A stretch of 49,154 nucleotides of DNA from Pseudonocardia sp. SCN 73-27 (GTDB lineage Bacteria; Actinomycetota; Actinomycetes; Mycobacteriales; Pseudonocardiaceae): NCBI GenBank assembly GCA_001725415.1, contig MEGH01000029.1:1-49154 (forward strand), read 5' to 3'. The translations under genes were made by a program, and so were the position numbers. The notes under the pieces were generated by a model. It saw nothing but the letters and a program-made list of their open reading frames with translations, was not told the DNA's origin and did no database searches. This document shows, piece after piece, positions 18,328-26,765 of the stretch. The stretch's first letter is position 1. Each line of letters opens with the position of its first letter.

Positions 18328-19650
18328 TCAGGCGACCGGCGCCGCGATCGTGTCGACGGTCTCCATGTCCTTGCCGAACGGCACGAACTCGTCGTCCATC
18401 AACGCGCGCGGGTCGAACGAGGGGTGGGCCATGATCCCGTGGACGCGGCGGCGTTGCATGCCGAAGTTGCCGCCGTCGTAGACCGGGAGGATCGCCGCCT
18501 CGCGCAGGTGCTTCTCGAACTCGTGCTTGCGGTCGACGCTGTTCACACCGACGACCTGCAGGCACTTGTAGACGGCGTCGAAGAGCAGCTCGGTGCAGAA
18601 CGTCTTGTTCATCGCGCCGATCAGCTCACCGTGGTAGTCGTGCTGGTCGATGTAGTGCGCGGCCTTCCAGCAGAAGTACCGGCAGGCCTCGATCTTCGCG
18701 GCGACGTCGCCCAGCACGTAGCCGACGTACTGGTGGTGGATGATCGGGTGCGGGCCGCCCGCGGTGAACGTCTTCGCCCACGACAGTGCCGCCTCGTAGG
18801 CCGCGCGGGCGACACCGACGGCCGCGATCCCGGCGACGGGGCCGGACCATGCGAAGTTGCGGTTGATCAGCAGGTCGCCGTTGCCCTTGGTGCCCTCGAC
18901 GATGTTCTCGACCGGCACGCGCGCGTTGTCGAAGATGATCTCGGAGTTGGGCGTGAGCCGGTGGCCCATGGTGTCGATCGTCGAGAACGTGACGCCGGGG
19001 GTGCCGCGGTCGACCATGATCGCCGACAGGCCCTCGGTACCGCCCTTCTCCGGTGCGGTGCGCACGACGTAGAGGCTGGTGTTCGCGCCCTGGCCGTCCC
19101 AGCCGCCGACGTTGCACGGCCAGTACTTGCGCCCGTTGATCACGTAGGCGTCGCCGTCGAGGCGGGCGGTGACACCCATACCGGCCGGCTGGGGGAGCGG
19201 GGTGTCGAAGTTGGCGGTGCCGCCGGGACTGCCGGGCGGTTCGCTCGCGCCGTAGCCGACGATGTACTCGCCGGTCGGGTCGGACGTCGCCGCGCCCAGC
19301 ACCTCGGACTTCTGCTTCTCGGTGCCCCAGTACCAGACCGGCAGCAGTCCGAGCCCGTTGACGAGGACCGTGCAGGCGAAGCCGGGGTCGACAGCGCAGA
19401 TCTCCTCGGCGGCGATGATGAGGTCGACGTTGGAGAGCCCGCCGCCGCCGTACTGCTTCGGGATCATGCAGAACGCGATGCCCGCCTTGTAGGCCTCGAC
19501 GTAGGCGGGCTTGGTGAGCTGGAAGCCCTTGAGCGGGTCGGGCTCGCGGTCGGCCTCCCGTACGACCGGGGCGAGCACGCCCTCGGCGAAGTCACGGGCG
19601 TTGTGCTGGAGCTGCTTCTGGTCGGTGGTCAGGGTGAAGTCGATCGCCAT
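18328..19650 (-). CDS. Acyl-CoA dehydrogenase family protein
   Basis: 440 residues with N-terminal helices (TTDQKQLQHNARDFAEGVL), the central beta-domain with GASEPPGSP and INGRKYWPCNV, and the C-terminal helical domain. The family oxidises acyl-CoA thioesters with FAD and passes electrons to ETF. Near the C-terminus the usual YEGT region reads VYDGGNFGMQRRR, so the common catalytic Glu position is altered. The base may lie elsewhere, or the enzyme may act on an unusual thioester. ATG 19650 follows GGAGGC. It is a single gene, convergent with the LytTR regulator. Confidence 0.85.
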   Translation of the reverse strand: MAIDFTLTTDQKQLQHNARDFAEGVLAPVVREADREPDPLKGFQLTKPAYVEAYKAGIAFCMIPKQYGGGGLSNVDLIIAAEEICAVDPGFACTVLVNGLGLLPVWYWGTEKQKSEVLGAATSDPTGEYIVGYGASEPPGSPGGTANFDTPLPQPAGMGVTARLDGDAYVINGRKYWPCNVGGWDGQGANTSLYVVRTAPEKGGTEGLSAIMVDRGTPGVTFSTIDTMGHRLTPNSEIIFDNARVPVENIVEGTKGNGDLLINRNFAWSGPVAGIAAVGVARAAYEAALSWAKTFTAGGPHPIIHHQYVGYVLGDVAAKIEACRYFCWKAAHYIDQHDYHGELIGAMNKTFCTELLFDAVYKCLQVVGVNSVDRKHEFEKHLREAAILPVYDGGNFGMQRRRVHGIMAHPSFDPRALMDDEFVPFGKDMETVDTIAAPVA

Positions 19651-19778
19651 GCCTGCCTCCTCGGATGTCCGCCCGAGCAGTCTTCGACCGGGCGGACGTT
19701 CCTGGAAGGCATCGCGCACGAGCGGTGTCGGGCCGCGCACGACCGGTGGCCACCCCGGCACGAGCCGGGCCCATCGCG

Positions 19779-20534
19779 TCAGCGCAGGCCGACGATCACC
19801 CGGTCGTCGCCCTGCTGCCACACGGTGCCGGTCTCGGTGAACCCGGCGTCGCGCAGGAACTGCAGGTAGTCGTGGACGGTCGGCTTGTCGTCGACGACGT
19901 GGTCGAACCCGCCGGCGCGGGCCTCGACGAGCGCGGCCAGCTCAGGGGCCTCGTCGACGGCACGCCACCACGCCTGCCAGTCCTCGGGCCGGTCGATGCC
20001 GGTCCGGGCGGACTGTCGGGTGGTGAGGACCTTGGACAGCGCGTCGATGCGGGGTGCGGTCTCGCCCTCGTAGAGGTGGTCGCCGTCGACGAACACGCCG
20101 CCGGCCGCGATCTCGGCGCCGCAGCGTGAGATCAAGGCGCGCAACGGTTCGCGGTTCATCCAGTGCAGTGCGGTGGTGCTGACGAACGCGTCCGGCGCCC
20201 GCTCGAGGCCGAGCGTCTCGAACCAGCCGTCCTCGCGGAGGTCGCCTGCGACGGTGCGCAGCCGGTCGGAGCCGTGGGCGAGGTCGGCGAGGCCGCGCAG
20301 CAGAGGGTCGGCGTCGATACCGACGACGCGTGCGCCCGGGATGCGCTCCAGCAGCCGCACGGCCAGCGACCCGGGCCCGATGCCGAGGTCGACGACGAGC
20401 GGGTCGGGCCGGTCGACGACGACCTCGACGATGTCGGCGATCACCGCGAACCGCTCCTCGCGGTCGGGCATGTAGTGCTCCTGCTGGCGGTCCCAACGGT
20501 CCAGCCAGTACAGGGCCCGTTCGCGGGTCAGCAT
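19779..20534 (-). CDS. Class I SAM-dependent methyltransferase
   Basis: 251 residues with a Rossmann methyltransferase fold: motif I VVDLGIGPGSLA (about 46-57), acidic end of strand 2 VVGIDADP, motif near TVAGDLRE, and STTALHWM at strand 4. The substrate is unknown. ATG 20534 is preceded by GGAGGGGAG. It is divergent from the oligopeptide ABC operon (GTG 20641), with about 106 bases between that must hold both promoters. Confidence 0.85.
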   Translation of the reverse strand: MLTRERALYWLDRWDRQQEHYMPDREERFAVIADIVEVVVDRPDPLVVDLGIGPGSLAVRLLERIPGARVVGIDADPLLRGLADLAHGSDRLRTVAGDLREDGWFETLGLERAPDAFVSTTALHWMNREPLRALISRCGAEIAAGGVFVDGDHLYEGETAPRIDALSKVLTTRQSARTGIDRPEDWQAWWRAVDEAPELAALVEARAGGFDHVVDDKPTVHDYLQFLRDAGFTETGTVWQQGDDRVIVGLR

Positions 20535-20640
20535 TCTGCGACTCCCCTCCGCCTGAGTGACCCAGGCGACACCTGATCGGATGCTCAATTGGAACATTCT
20601 ACGATTCATCCGTTCTCGTCGGAGTCGCCCGGAGGTTCCT

Positions 20641-22173
20641 GTGCCCGTTTCCCGCCGTACCTTCCTCGCCGGCGTCGCCGGCGCGGGTGCAGTCGCCGCC
20701 ACGCTGGCGGCCTGCGGCACCGGTAGCGGTGGTGGGAGCGGCTCGGGAGAGCGAGGCGGCCGGCTGCGTGCCGCGTTCGTCGCCGGCGGGTCGACCGAGA
20801 CGCTCGACCCGGCCAAACTGCCGCAGTTCGTCGACCAGTCCCGGGCCAAGGCGTGCTTCGACACGCTGGGCCGCTGGGAGCAGGACATGTCGTGCACGCC
20901 GCGGCTCGCGGAGTCGTGGGAGGCCGACGCGACCGGCACCCGCTGGCGGATCACGCTCAAGGACGCGAAGTTCCACGACGGCCGCCCGGTCCGCTCTGCC
21001 GACGTGCTCTACACCTACCGCCGCGTCGCCGACCCGGCCACGACCGCGAGCGCGGCCGCGCTGTTCAGCAAGGTCGACTTCACGGCCAGCCGCGCGATCG
21101 ACGACCGCGAGCTGGAGATCGTCCTCGGCGCCCCCGACTTCCTCTTCTTCGTGGCGCTCGGCGCGCTCGGCAGCGAGATCGTCCCCGAGGGCACCACGAA
21201 CTTCGCCGCTCCCATCGGCTCGGGCCCGTTCCGGTTCGTGTCGTTCACGCCGGGCGGCCCGGCCCTGTACAAGCGCAACGACGCCTACTGGGACGGCGCC
21301 CCGCTGCTCGACGAGCTCGAGTTCGTCCCGATCGCCGACGAGAGCGCCCGCGTCGGAGCCCTGCTGTCCGGGCAGATCGAGTACGCCCACGACATCCGTG
21401 CCACCAGCGCCCAGCAGCTGGAGTCCGACTCCCGCGCGAAGGTCCTCGTCGCGCCCCTGGCGGCGTTCCAGTTCCTCTACGTCAAGCACGACCGGCCGCC
21501 GTTCAACGACCCCCGGCTGCGCGAGGCCCTGGTGCTCGGCCTCGACCGTGAGGCGCTCGCCCGCGTTGCGCTGCTGGGCCGCGGCCGGCCGGGCAACGAC
21601 ATGTTCGGCAAGGGCCTGCAGTACTACCCGAACGCGGTGCCGCAGCGCAGCCGCGACGTCGAGCGCGCGAAGTCGCTCGTCCGCGAGTCCGGCGTGACGA
21701 CGGTCGAGCTGTCGACGGGCGTCACCGACCCGTCCTGGGCGTCGGCGACCCAGCTGGTCGTCGCGCAGCTCGCCGAGATCGGGCTGACCGTCCAGGTCAA
21801 GACCGTGCCGCCGGAGACCTACTTCGCCGACGTCCGCAAGAACGCGACCATGCACTTCGGCCGCACCGGGACGCTGCCGATCCAGAACTGGATCGCCACC
21901 ACCCAGCTGTCGACGATGATCAACAACAGCTTCGGCAAGGTGAACGACCCCGAGATCGACCGGCTCTACAACGAGGCCCTGGGCAGCGCCGACGAGGCGG
22001 CGCGCAGCGCCGCGATCGGCACCGCGCTCACCCGCATCCACGACTCCGTCGCCGCGCCGATCTGGGGCATCAGCGACTGGAACGTCGGCGTCAGCGCGAA
22101 CGTCAACGGCCTGGCCGGCTCCCGGCCCAACACCTACGACTGGGCGAACTTCAGCAAGGCGTCGCTCGGGTGA
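20641..22173 (+). CDS. Substrate-binding protein of a peptide/nickel-type ABC importer (SBP_bac_5)
   Basis: 510 residues. The N-terminus combines a twin-arginine-like motif (SRRTFLAG, residues 4-11) with a lipobox TLAAC (Cys25), suggesting Tat export of a lipoprotein. The mature part follows family 5 binding proteins (PRLAESWEADATGTRWRITL, KFHDGRPVRSADVLYTYRRV, IGSGPFRFVSF). Ligands of the family are peptides, nickel chelates or opines; this one is unknown. GTG 20641 was chosen because GGAGG lies five bases upstream and the signal sequence starts here. It is the first of four overlapping genes. Confidence 0.9.
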   Translation: MPVSRRTFLAGVAGAGAVAATLAACGTGSGGGSGSGERGGRLRAAFVAGGSTETLDPAKLPQFVDQSRAKACFDTLGRWEQDMSCTPRLAESWEADATGTRWRITLKDAKFHDGRPVRSADVLYTYRRVADPATTASAAALFSKVDFTASRAIDDRELEIVLGAPDFLFFVALGALGSEIVPEGTTNFAAPIGSGPFRFVSFTPGGPALYKRNDAYWDGAPLLDELEFVPIADESARVGALLSGQIEYAHDIRATSAQQLESDSRAKVLVAPLAAFQFLYVKHDRPPFNDPRLREALVLGLDREALARVALLGRGRPGNDMFGKGLQYYPNAVPQRSRDVERAKSLVRESGVTTVELSTGVTDPSWASATQLVVAQLAEIGLTVQVKTVPPETYFADVRKNATMHFGRTGTLPIQNWIATTQLSTMINNSFGKVNDPEIDRLYNEALGSADEAARSAAIGTALTRIHDSVAAPIWGISDWNVGVSANVNGLAGSRPNTYDWANFSKASLG

Positions 22174-23111
22174 CCACCCGTGCCGGGGTCCGGATCGGCA
22201 TCGCGCTGCTGCAGCTCGTCGCCGTCTCCGTGGGTGTCTTCGTCCTGACGACGTTCCTGCCCGGCGACACGGCCGAGGTCGTCCTCGGCCCACTGGCCAC
22301 CGTCGACCAGATCGACACGCTGCGCGCGCAGCTCGGCCTCGACCGCCCCGTCCGGGAACGCTTCCTGGACTGGGCGGGCGGGCTGTTGCACGGCGACCTC
22401 GGCACCTCGCTGGCGACGGGACGACCCGTCGTCGACGACATGGGCGACCGGCTCTCGGTGACGGTGCTGCTGGCGGTGCTCGCCGTCGTCGTGCTGGTCC
22501 CGCTCGCCGTCGCGCTCGGCTGCTACGGTGGCCGCCGGCCCGGCTCCCCGGCCGACCGGATCATCACGGCGACGTCGACCGTGGCCCAGGCCGTCCCCGA
22601 CTTCGCGCTCGGGCTACTGCTCGTCGCGCTGTTCGCGCTGCAGCTCGGCTGGCTGCCCGCCACCGCGGCGGGGACCGTCGGGCTGACCGGGCTCACCGTC
22701 GCGATGCTGGTCCTGCCCGTCGCGATCCTCGTGTCCAACCAGCTCAGCCGCCTCGCCCGGCAGGTCCGGATCGGCGTCGTCGAGACCGACACCGCCGAGC
22801 ACGTCGTGCACCTGCGCCGGCTCGGGCTCGCCGAACGCACCGTCGTGCTGCGCCACGTGCTGCCCGGCGGGGTCGTGCCGTCGGTGCAGCAGTTCGCCCG
22901 GACGGTCGACGGGCTGCTCGGTGGCGTGATCGTCGTCGAGGCGCTGTTCGCGTTGCCGGGCATCGGGTCCGGGTTCGTGCAGGCGGTGCAGACCCGCGAC
23001 CTGCCCGTCGTCCAGGGCTACGCGCTGCTGTTCGCGCTGACGACGGTCGTGGTCAACCTGGTTGCCGACCTCGTCTCGGCGAAGCTCGTCCCGCAGGCGG
23101 TGCGCCTGTGA
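22170..23111 (+). CDS. ABC importer permease, DppB type
   Basis: 313 residues and about six membrane helices. It has the DppB-type N-terminal region (GDTAEVVLGP, LRAQLGLDRPVRERFLDW, HGDLGTSL) and the coupling-helix EAA region around DTAEHVVHLRRLGLAERTVVLRHVLPGG. It forms the channel with the next permease. GTG 22170 overlaps the binding-protein stop by four bases. Confidence 0.9.
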   Translation: MTTRAGVRIGIALLQLVAVSVGVFVLTTFLPGDTAEVVLGPLATVDQIDTLRAQLGLDRPVRERFLDWAGGLLHGDLGTSLATGRPVVDDMGDRLSVTVLLAVLAVVVLVPLAVALGCYGGRRPGSPADRIITATSTVAQAVPDFALGLLLVALFALQLGWLPATAAGTVGLTGLTVAMLVLPVAILVSNQLSRLARQVRIGVVETDTAEHVVHLRRLGLAERTVVLRHVLPGGVVPSVQQFARTVDGLLGGVIVVEALFALPGIGSGFVQAVQTRDLPVVQGYALLFALTTVVVNLVADLVSAKLVPQAVRL

Positions 23112-23956
23112 CCGCCCTCGGCACGCAAGCCCCTCCCGTCGTACCCCGGCGGGCGCGGCGGCGCGGCACGGTCACCCGCCGCACGCTGCGGGCGCTCGGG
23201 ATCGTGCTGCTCGCGATCCCGCTGCTCGCCGCCGTCGTCGGTCCCTTCCTCGCCCCGTCGACGGCCGCAGGCGGCATCCCGCTGCAGGGCCCCGGCTCCG
23301 AACACCTCCTCGGTACCGACGTCCTCGGCCGCGACCTGCTCGGCCTGCTGCTCCGGGGCGGGACGACCGTCGTCACCCTCACCGCGGCGGCCCTGCTGCT
23401 GGCCTACCTGGTCGCGATGCCGATCGGGCTGGTCGTCGCCGCGCGGGGGCGCATCGTCGAGACGATCACGATCGGGCTGCTCGACGTGCTGCTCGCGCTG
23501 CCGTCGCTGCTCGTGCTCATGGTCCTGGCCGCGACCGGCCGGCGCAGCGTCGTCTGGCTCGTCCTCGCGGTGGCGTTCGTGCAGCTGCCCCACGTCGTGC
23601 GGCTGGTCCGCGGGGCGGCCGCCGCGCCCGCGTGCGTGGCCGCGCTCGAGACGATGACGATGACCGGTGAGCCCTGGTGGCGGGTGCGGATCGTCGAGAC
23701 CGGCCGCCGCGTCCTGCCGCCGACGATCGTCGACGCCACCACCCGCGTCTCGGGTGTCGTCGGGCTGCTGTCGTCGGCCAACTTCCTGGGGGCGGGGCTC
23801 GACCCGCTCGTCGTCGACTGGGCGGTCGTCGTCGACCAGAACATGACGGCCCTGTTCCTGAGACCGTCGGTGGTGCTGCTGCCCGCCGGACTGCTCGTCG
23901 CCCTGTGCGCGGGGACGAACCTGCTGGTCGACGACCTGCTGGAGCGTCGCTCATGA
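23108..23956 (+). CDS. ABC importer permease, DppC type
   Basis: 282 residues. After a basic N-terminus and a first helix (GIVLLAIPLLAAVVGPFLAP) comes the DppC signature HLLGTDVLGRDLLGLLLRGG, then a C-terminal membrane domain. The EAA-like loop (ALETMTMTGEPWWRVRIVET) is less canonical than in DppB. GTG 23108 overlaps the previous stop by four bases and its own stop overlaps the ATPase ATG, so the four genes form one translationally coupled operon. Confidence 0.88.
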   Translation: MTALGTQAPPVVPRRARRRGTVTRRTLRALGIVLLAIPLLAAVVGPFLAPSTAAGGIPLQGPGSEHLLGTDVLGRDLLGLLLRGGTTVVTLTAAALLLAYLVAMPIGLVVAARGRIVETITIGLLDVLLALPSLLVLMVLAATGRRSVVWLVLAVAFVQLPHVVRLVRGAAAAPACVAALETMTMTGEPWWRVRIVETGRRVLPPTIVDATTRVSGVVGLLSSANFLGAGLDPLVVDWAVVVDQNMTALFLRPSVVLLPAGLLVALCAGTNLLVDDLLERRS

Positions 23957-25347
23957 CGATCCTGGAGATCGAGGGCCTGTGTGCCGACGCGGGGGAGCAC
24001 CGGCTGCTGCACGACGTCGACCTCGTCCTCGAGCGGGGCGAGGTGCTCGCCGTCCTGGGTGAGTCGGGCGCCGGGAAGAGCACACTCGGCCTGGCGCTGC
24101 TGGGCGAGTCCGCTCCCGGCGTAACGCTCTCTGTGCGCGGCAATGGTCGGCACAGCGACTGTTGCCGCGCACGACCGAGCCGAGGCGTCGCGCTCCTGCC
24201 CCAGCACCCCGGCACCGTTCTCGATCCCGTCCGGCGGGTCGGGTCGGTGCTGCGCGAGCTCGCCGCGCTGCGGCACCGCGCCCGCGCGGGCCGCGCAGCC
24301 GCGGTCGCCGAGGCCTGCGAGGCCGCCCGGTTCGACCCCGCCCTGTTGCGCCGCTTCCCCCACCAACTCTCCGGCGGCCAGCAGCAGCGGGCCGCGCTGG
24401 CGCAGACGCTCGTCACCGGGCCCGACGTCGTCGTCCTCGACGAACCCACCACCGGCCTCGACCCCACGACCTCCGCCGAGCTCGTCGAACGCCTCCACGC
24501 CTTGCGCGCGAACGGGACCGCGCTCGTCCTGCTCACCCACGACCTCGACGTCGCCCGCGCCCTCGGCGGCCGCGCGATGCGGCTGGAACACGGTCGCGTC
24601 GTCGCCCGCGGCACCGTCGCCGAGCTGCTCGGCCCCGCTGTGCCGCACGCCATCCCGACGGGCCGGCCCGCCGGCGACGTCCGGCTGCGGGTGCGCGGCC
24701 TCGCGATCGCCGACCGCGCCGGACGCGCCGTCCTGCACGGCGTCGACCTCGACGCCGGCGCCGGTGAGCTGCTCGGCGTCGTCGGGCTCTCCGGGGCGGG
24801 CAAGACGACGCTCGGCCGCTGCGTCGCCGGACTGGCCTCGGCGCGCGGCACGGTCAATGTCGACGGCGCGCTGCTGCCCGCCCGGATCGGGCGCCGCAGC
24901 CGCGCCCAGCGCCGCGCCGTCCAGTACGTCCACCAGGACCCGCGCGCGACATTCCTCGCCCACCGCAGCGTGATCGACCAGGTCGCCCGCCCCGCCGTGC
25001 TGCTGCGCGACGTCCCCGCCGCCGCGGCCCGCGACGAGGCCCACGAGCTGCTGACCAGGCTCGGCGTCGCGCCTGAGGTCGCGGCCCGCCGCCCGACGAC
25101 CCTCTCGGGCGGCCAGCTGCAACGGGCCGCCGTCGCCCGCGCTCTCGTCGCCCACCCCGCGGTGCTGGTCTGCGACGAGGTCACCTCCGCCCTCGACGCC
25201 GCCCACCGGGACCATCTCCTCGCCGCGATCGATGCCCTGCGCCACGACCACGACACCACGGTCCTGCTGATCTGCCACGACCTGTCGCTGGTCGAACGCG
25301 TCGCCGACCGGATCGTGGTCGTCGAGGACGGGCGGGTCCGGATCTAG
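23953..25347 (+). CDS. Fused double ATPase of the peptide-type ABC importer (DppD-DppF fusion)
   Basis: 464 residues with two full nucleotide-binding domains. Domain 1 has Walker A GESGAGKST (36-44), signature LSGGQQQ (about 139) and VVVLDEPTTGLD. Domain 2 has GLSGAGKTT (278-286), LSGGQLQ (about 384) and VLVCDEVTSALD. Each half is shorter than a separate DppD or DppF. Between Walker A and the Q-loop (LLPQHPG) of domain 1, residues 61-77 (VRGNGRHSDCCRARPSR) are encoded by a 40-bp palindromic repeat plus flanking bases. They stand where the family has a beta-strand and a loop of about 30 residues. Catalytic motifs survive, but domain 1 folding may be affected. ATG 23953 overlaps the previous stop. 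Confidence 0.85.
   Translation: MTILEIEGLCADAGEHRLLHDVDLVLERGEVLAVLGESGAGKSTLGLALLGESAPGVTLSVRGNGRHSDCCRARPSRGVALLPQHPGTVLDPVRRVGSVLRELAALRHRARAGRAAAVAEACEAARFDPALLRRFPHQLSGGQQQRAALAQTLVTGPDVVVLDEPTTGLDPTTSAELVERLHALRANGTALVLLTHDLDVARALGGRAMRLEHGRVVARGTVAELLGPAVPHAIPTGRPAGDVRLRVRGLAIADRAGRAVLHGVDLDAGAGELLGVVGLSGAGKTTLGRCVAGLASARGTVNVDGALLPARIGRRSRAQRRAVQYVHQDPRATFLAHRSVIDQVARPAVLLRDVPAAAARDEAHELLTRLGVAPEVAARRPTTLSGGQLQRAAVARALVAHPAVLVCDEVTSALDAAHRDHLLAAIDALRHDHDTTVLLICHDLSLVERVADRIVVVEDGRVRI
24133..24172. repeat. 40-bp palindromic repeat, intact copy 2, inside the ATPase gene
   Basis: Arms GTGCGCGGCAAT and GTTGCCGCGCAC flank GGTCGGCACAGCGACT, whose core has drifted from the perfect palindrome of the other copies. 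The copy lies wholly inside coding sequence and the reading frame passes through it without a stop. Because 40 is not a multiple of 3, frame retention requires a compensating change or replacement of native codons. Confidence 0.9.
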
Positions 25348-26516
25348 ACGGTGTCCGCCGCCACCAGCGGGCCGCGACGACCGATCGCCCACACCGTCAG
25401 CGCGAACGCGCTCGCCACCGCGCCCGCGACCGAGATCGCCGTCCAGCCGCCCGCCGACCACAGCACCGTCGCCGCCGCCGACCCGATCGCCCCGCCGACG
25501 AAGTTGCCCGCCACCAGCGCCGTGTTGAGCCGGCTGCGCGCCTCGTGGGAGATCGCGAACACCCGCGTCTGGTTGAGGATGTTCTGCGCCTGGATCGCGA
25601 CGTCGAGCAGCACGACCACGAGCAGCACCAGCACGATCGAGTGCCCCGCGAACGCCGACACCACGAACGTCACCACCGTCAGAGCCCACGCCACACCGCT
25701 GGCCGGCAACGACCAACCACGGTCGTGCAGCCGCCCCGCCCGCTGCGCCGCCAACGCCCCCGCCAGCCCGGCGAGGCCGACCAGCCCGATCACCGTCACC
25801 GGCAGATGGAACGGCGGGCCGCTGAGCAGGAACGTCAGCGCCGTCCAGAACATCGAGAACACGCCGAACCCGGTCGCCGCGATCACGAGCGTCCACCGCA
25901 GCACCCGCTCGTGCACGACCGCCCGGCCCACCGAGGCGATCAGCGCCGGATAGGGCATGCGCGTCTTCGGCTCCAGCCGCGGGATCGCCCGGTACAGCAG
26001 CACAGCCAGGACGACCGTCAGGACCGCCGCCGCGGCGAAGATCGCCCGCCAGCCCGCGACCCCCGCGACCAGCCCGCTGATGGTGCGCGACACCAGGATC
26101 CCCGTCAGCATCCCCGAGATCACCGTGCCGACGACCCGCCCCCGCACCGCCGGATCCGACAGATCGCCCGCCAGCGGCGCGAGAATCTGGCCCGCGACCG
26201 TCGTGACCCCGAGCAACGCGATCGCCACCAGCAGGAACCCCATCGACGGCGCCGACGCACACGCCACCAGCGCCGCCGTCGCGCACAACATCATCAACGG
26301 CACCAGCCGCCGCCGGTCCAGCACGTCGCCCAACGGGACGATCAGCAGGATTCCCGCCGCGTACCCGATCTGCGTCGCTGTCACCAGCCAGCCCGCCAGC
26401 GCCGTCGGCGAGTGCAGGTCCGCGGCGACGAAGTCCAGCAACGGCTGCGCCCAGTACAGGTTGCCGACGGCCGCGCCGCCTGCCACCGCGAACAGGAACG
26501 TCAGGCCGCGCGACAT
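25344..26516 (-). CDS. Major facilitator superfamily transporter
   Basis: About 390 residues and twelve predicted membrane helices, with an MFS motif-A-like loop PLGDVLDRRRLVPLMML between helices 2 and 3. It resembles drug or metabolite exporters of the YdhP/NepI group; substrate unknown. ATG 26516 gives a normal N-terminus (SRGLTFLFAVAGG). A GTG at 26555 would add 13 residues, and neither start has a clear ribosome site. Its 3' end overlaps the ABC ATPase gene by four bases tail to tail. Confidence 0.85.
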   Translation of the reverse strand: MSRGLTFLFAVAGGAAVGNLYWAQPLLDFVAADLHSPTALAGWLVTATQIGYAAGILLIVPLGDVLDRRRLVPLMMLCATAALVACASAPSMGFLLVAIALLGVTTVAGQILAPLAGDLSDPAVRGRVVGTVISGMLTGILVSRTISGLVAGVAGWRAIFAAAAVLTVVLAVLLYRAIPRLEPKTRMPYPALIASVGRAVVHERVLRWTLVIAATGFGVFSMFWTALTFLLSGPPFHLPVTVIGLVGLAGLAGALAAQRAGRLHDRGWSLPASGVAWALTVVTFVVSAFAGHSIVLVLLVVVLLDVAIQAQNILNQTRVFAISHEARSRLNTALVAGNFVGGAIGSAAATVLWSAGGWTAISVAGAVASAFALTVWAIGRRGPLVAADTV

Positions 26517-26765
26517 CACGGCCGGAGCGTCGGGGCGGACGGGGAGGCCGCTCACGCGGCGATGCTCGACGACGTCACCCGTCGATCCTGCGCCGACAAC
26601 CGTCCGTGCGCCTCGTGGGCTGCGGCACACACGCTCCGCATCCGACCCGCGGCCGGGCGTCGACCAGCCGGGTAGTTCACCCGAAGATCCTTTGCGGAGG
26701 CCTTCCCGCCGAGCAGAACCGGACATACGCTCGCCGCGGGTCGGGGGGACCGCTCGGGAGGCACC

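Noticed and set aside
23404-26286. Minus-strand frame of about 960 codons across the ABC permease, ATPase and MFS genes
   Set aside because: Low-complexity Ala/Gly/Arg translation with no domains, antisense to well-supported genes.
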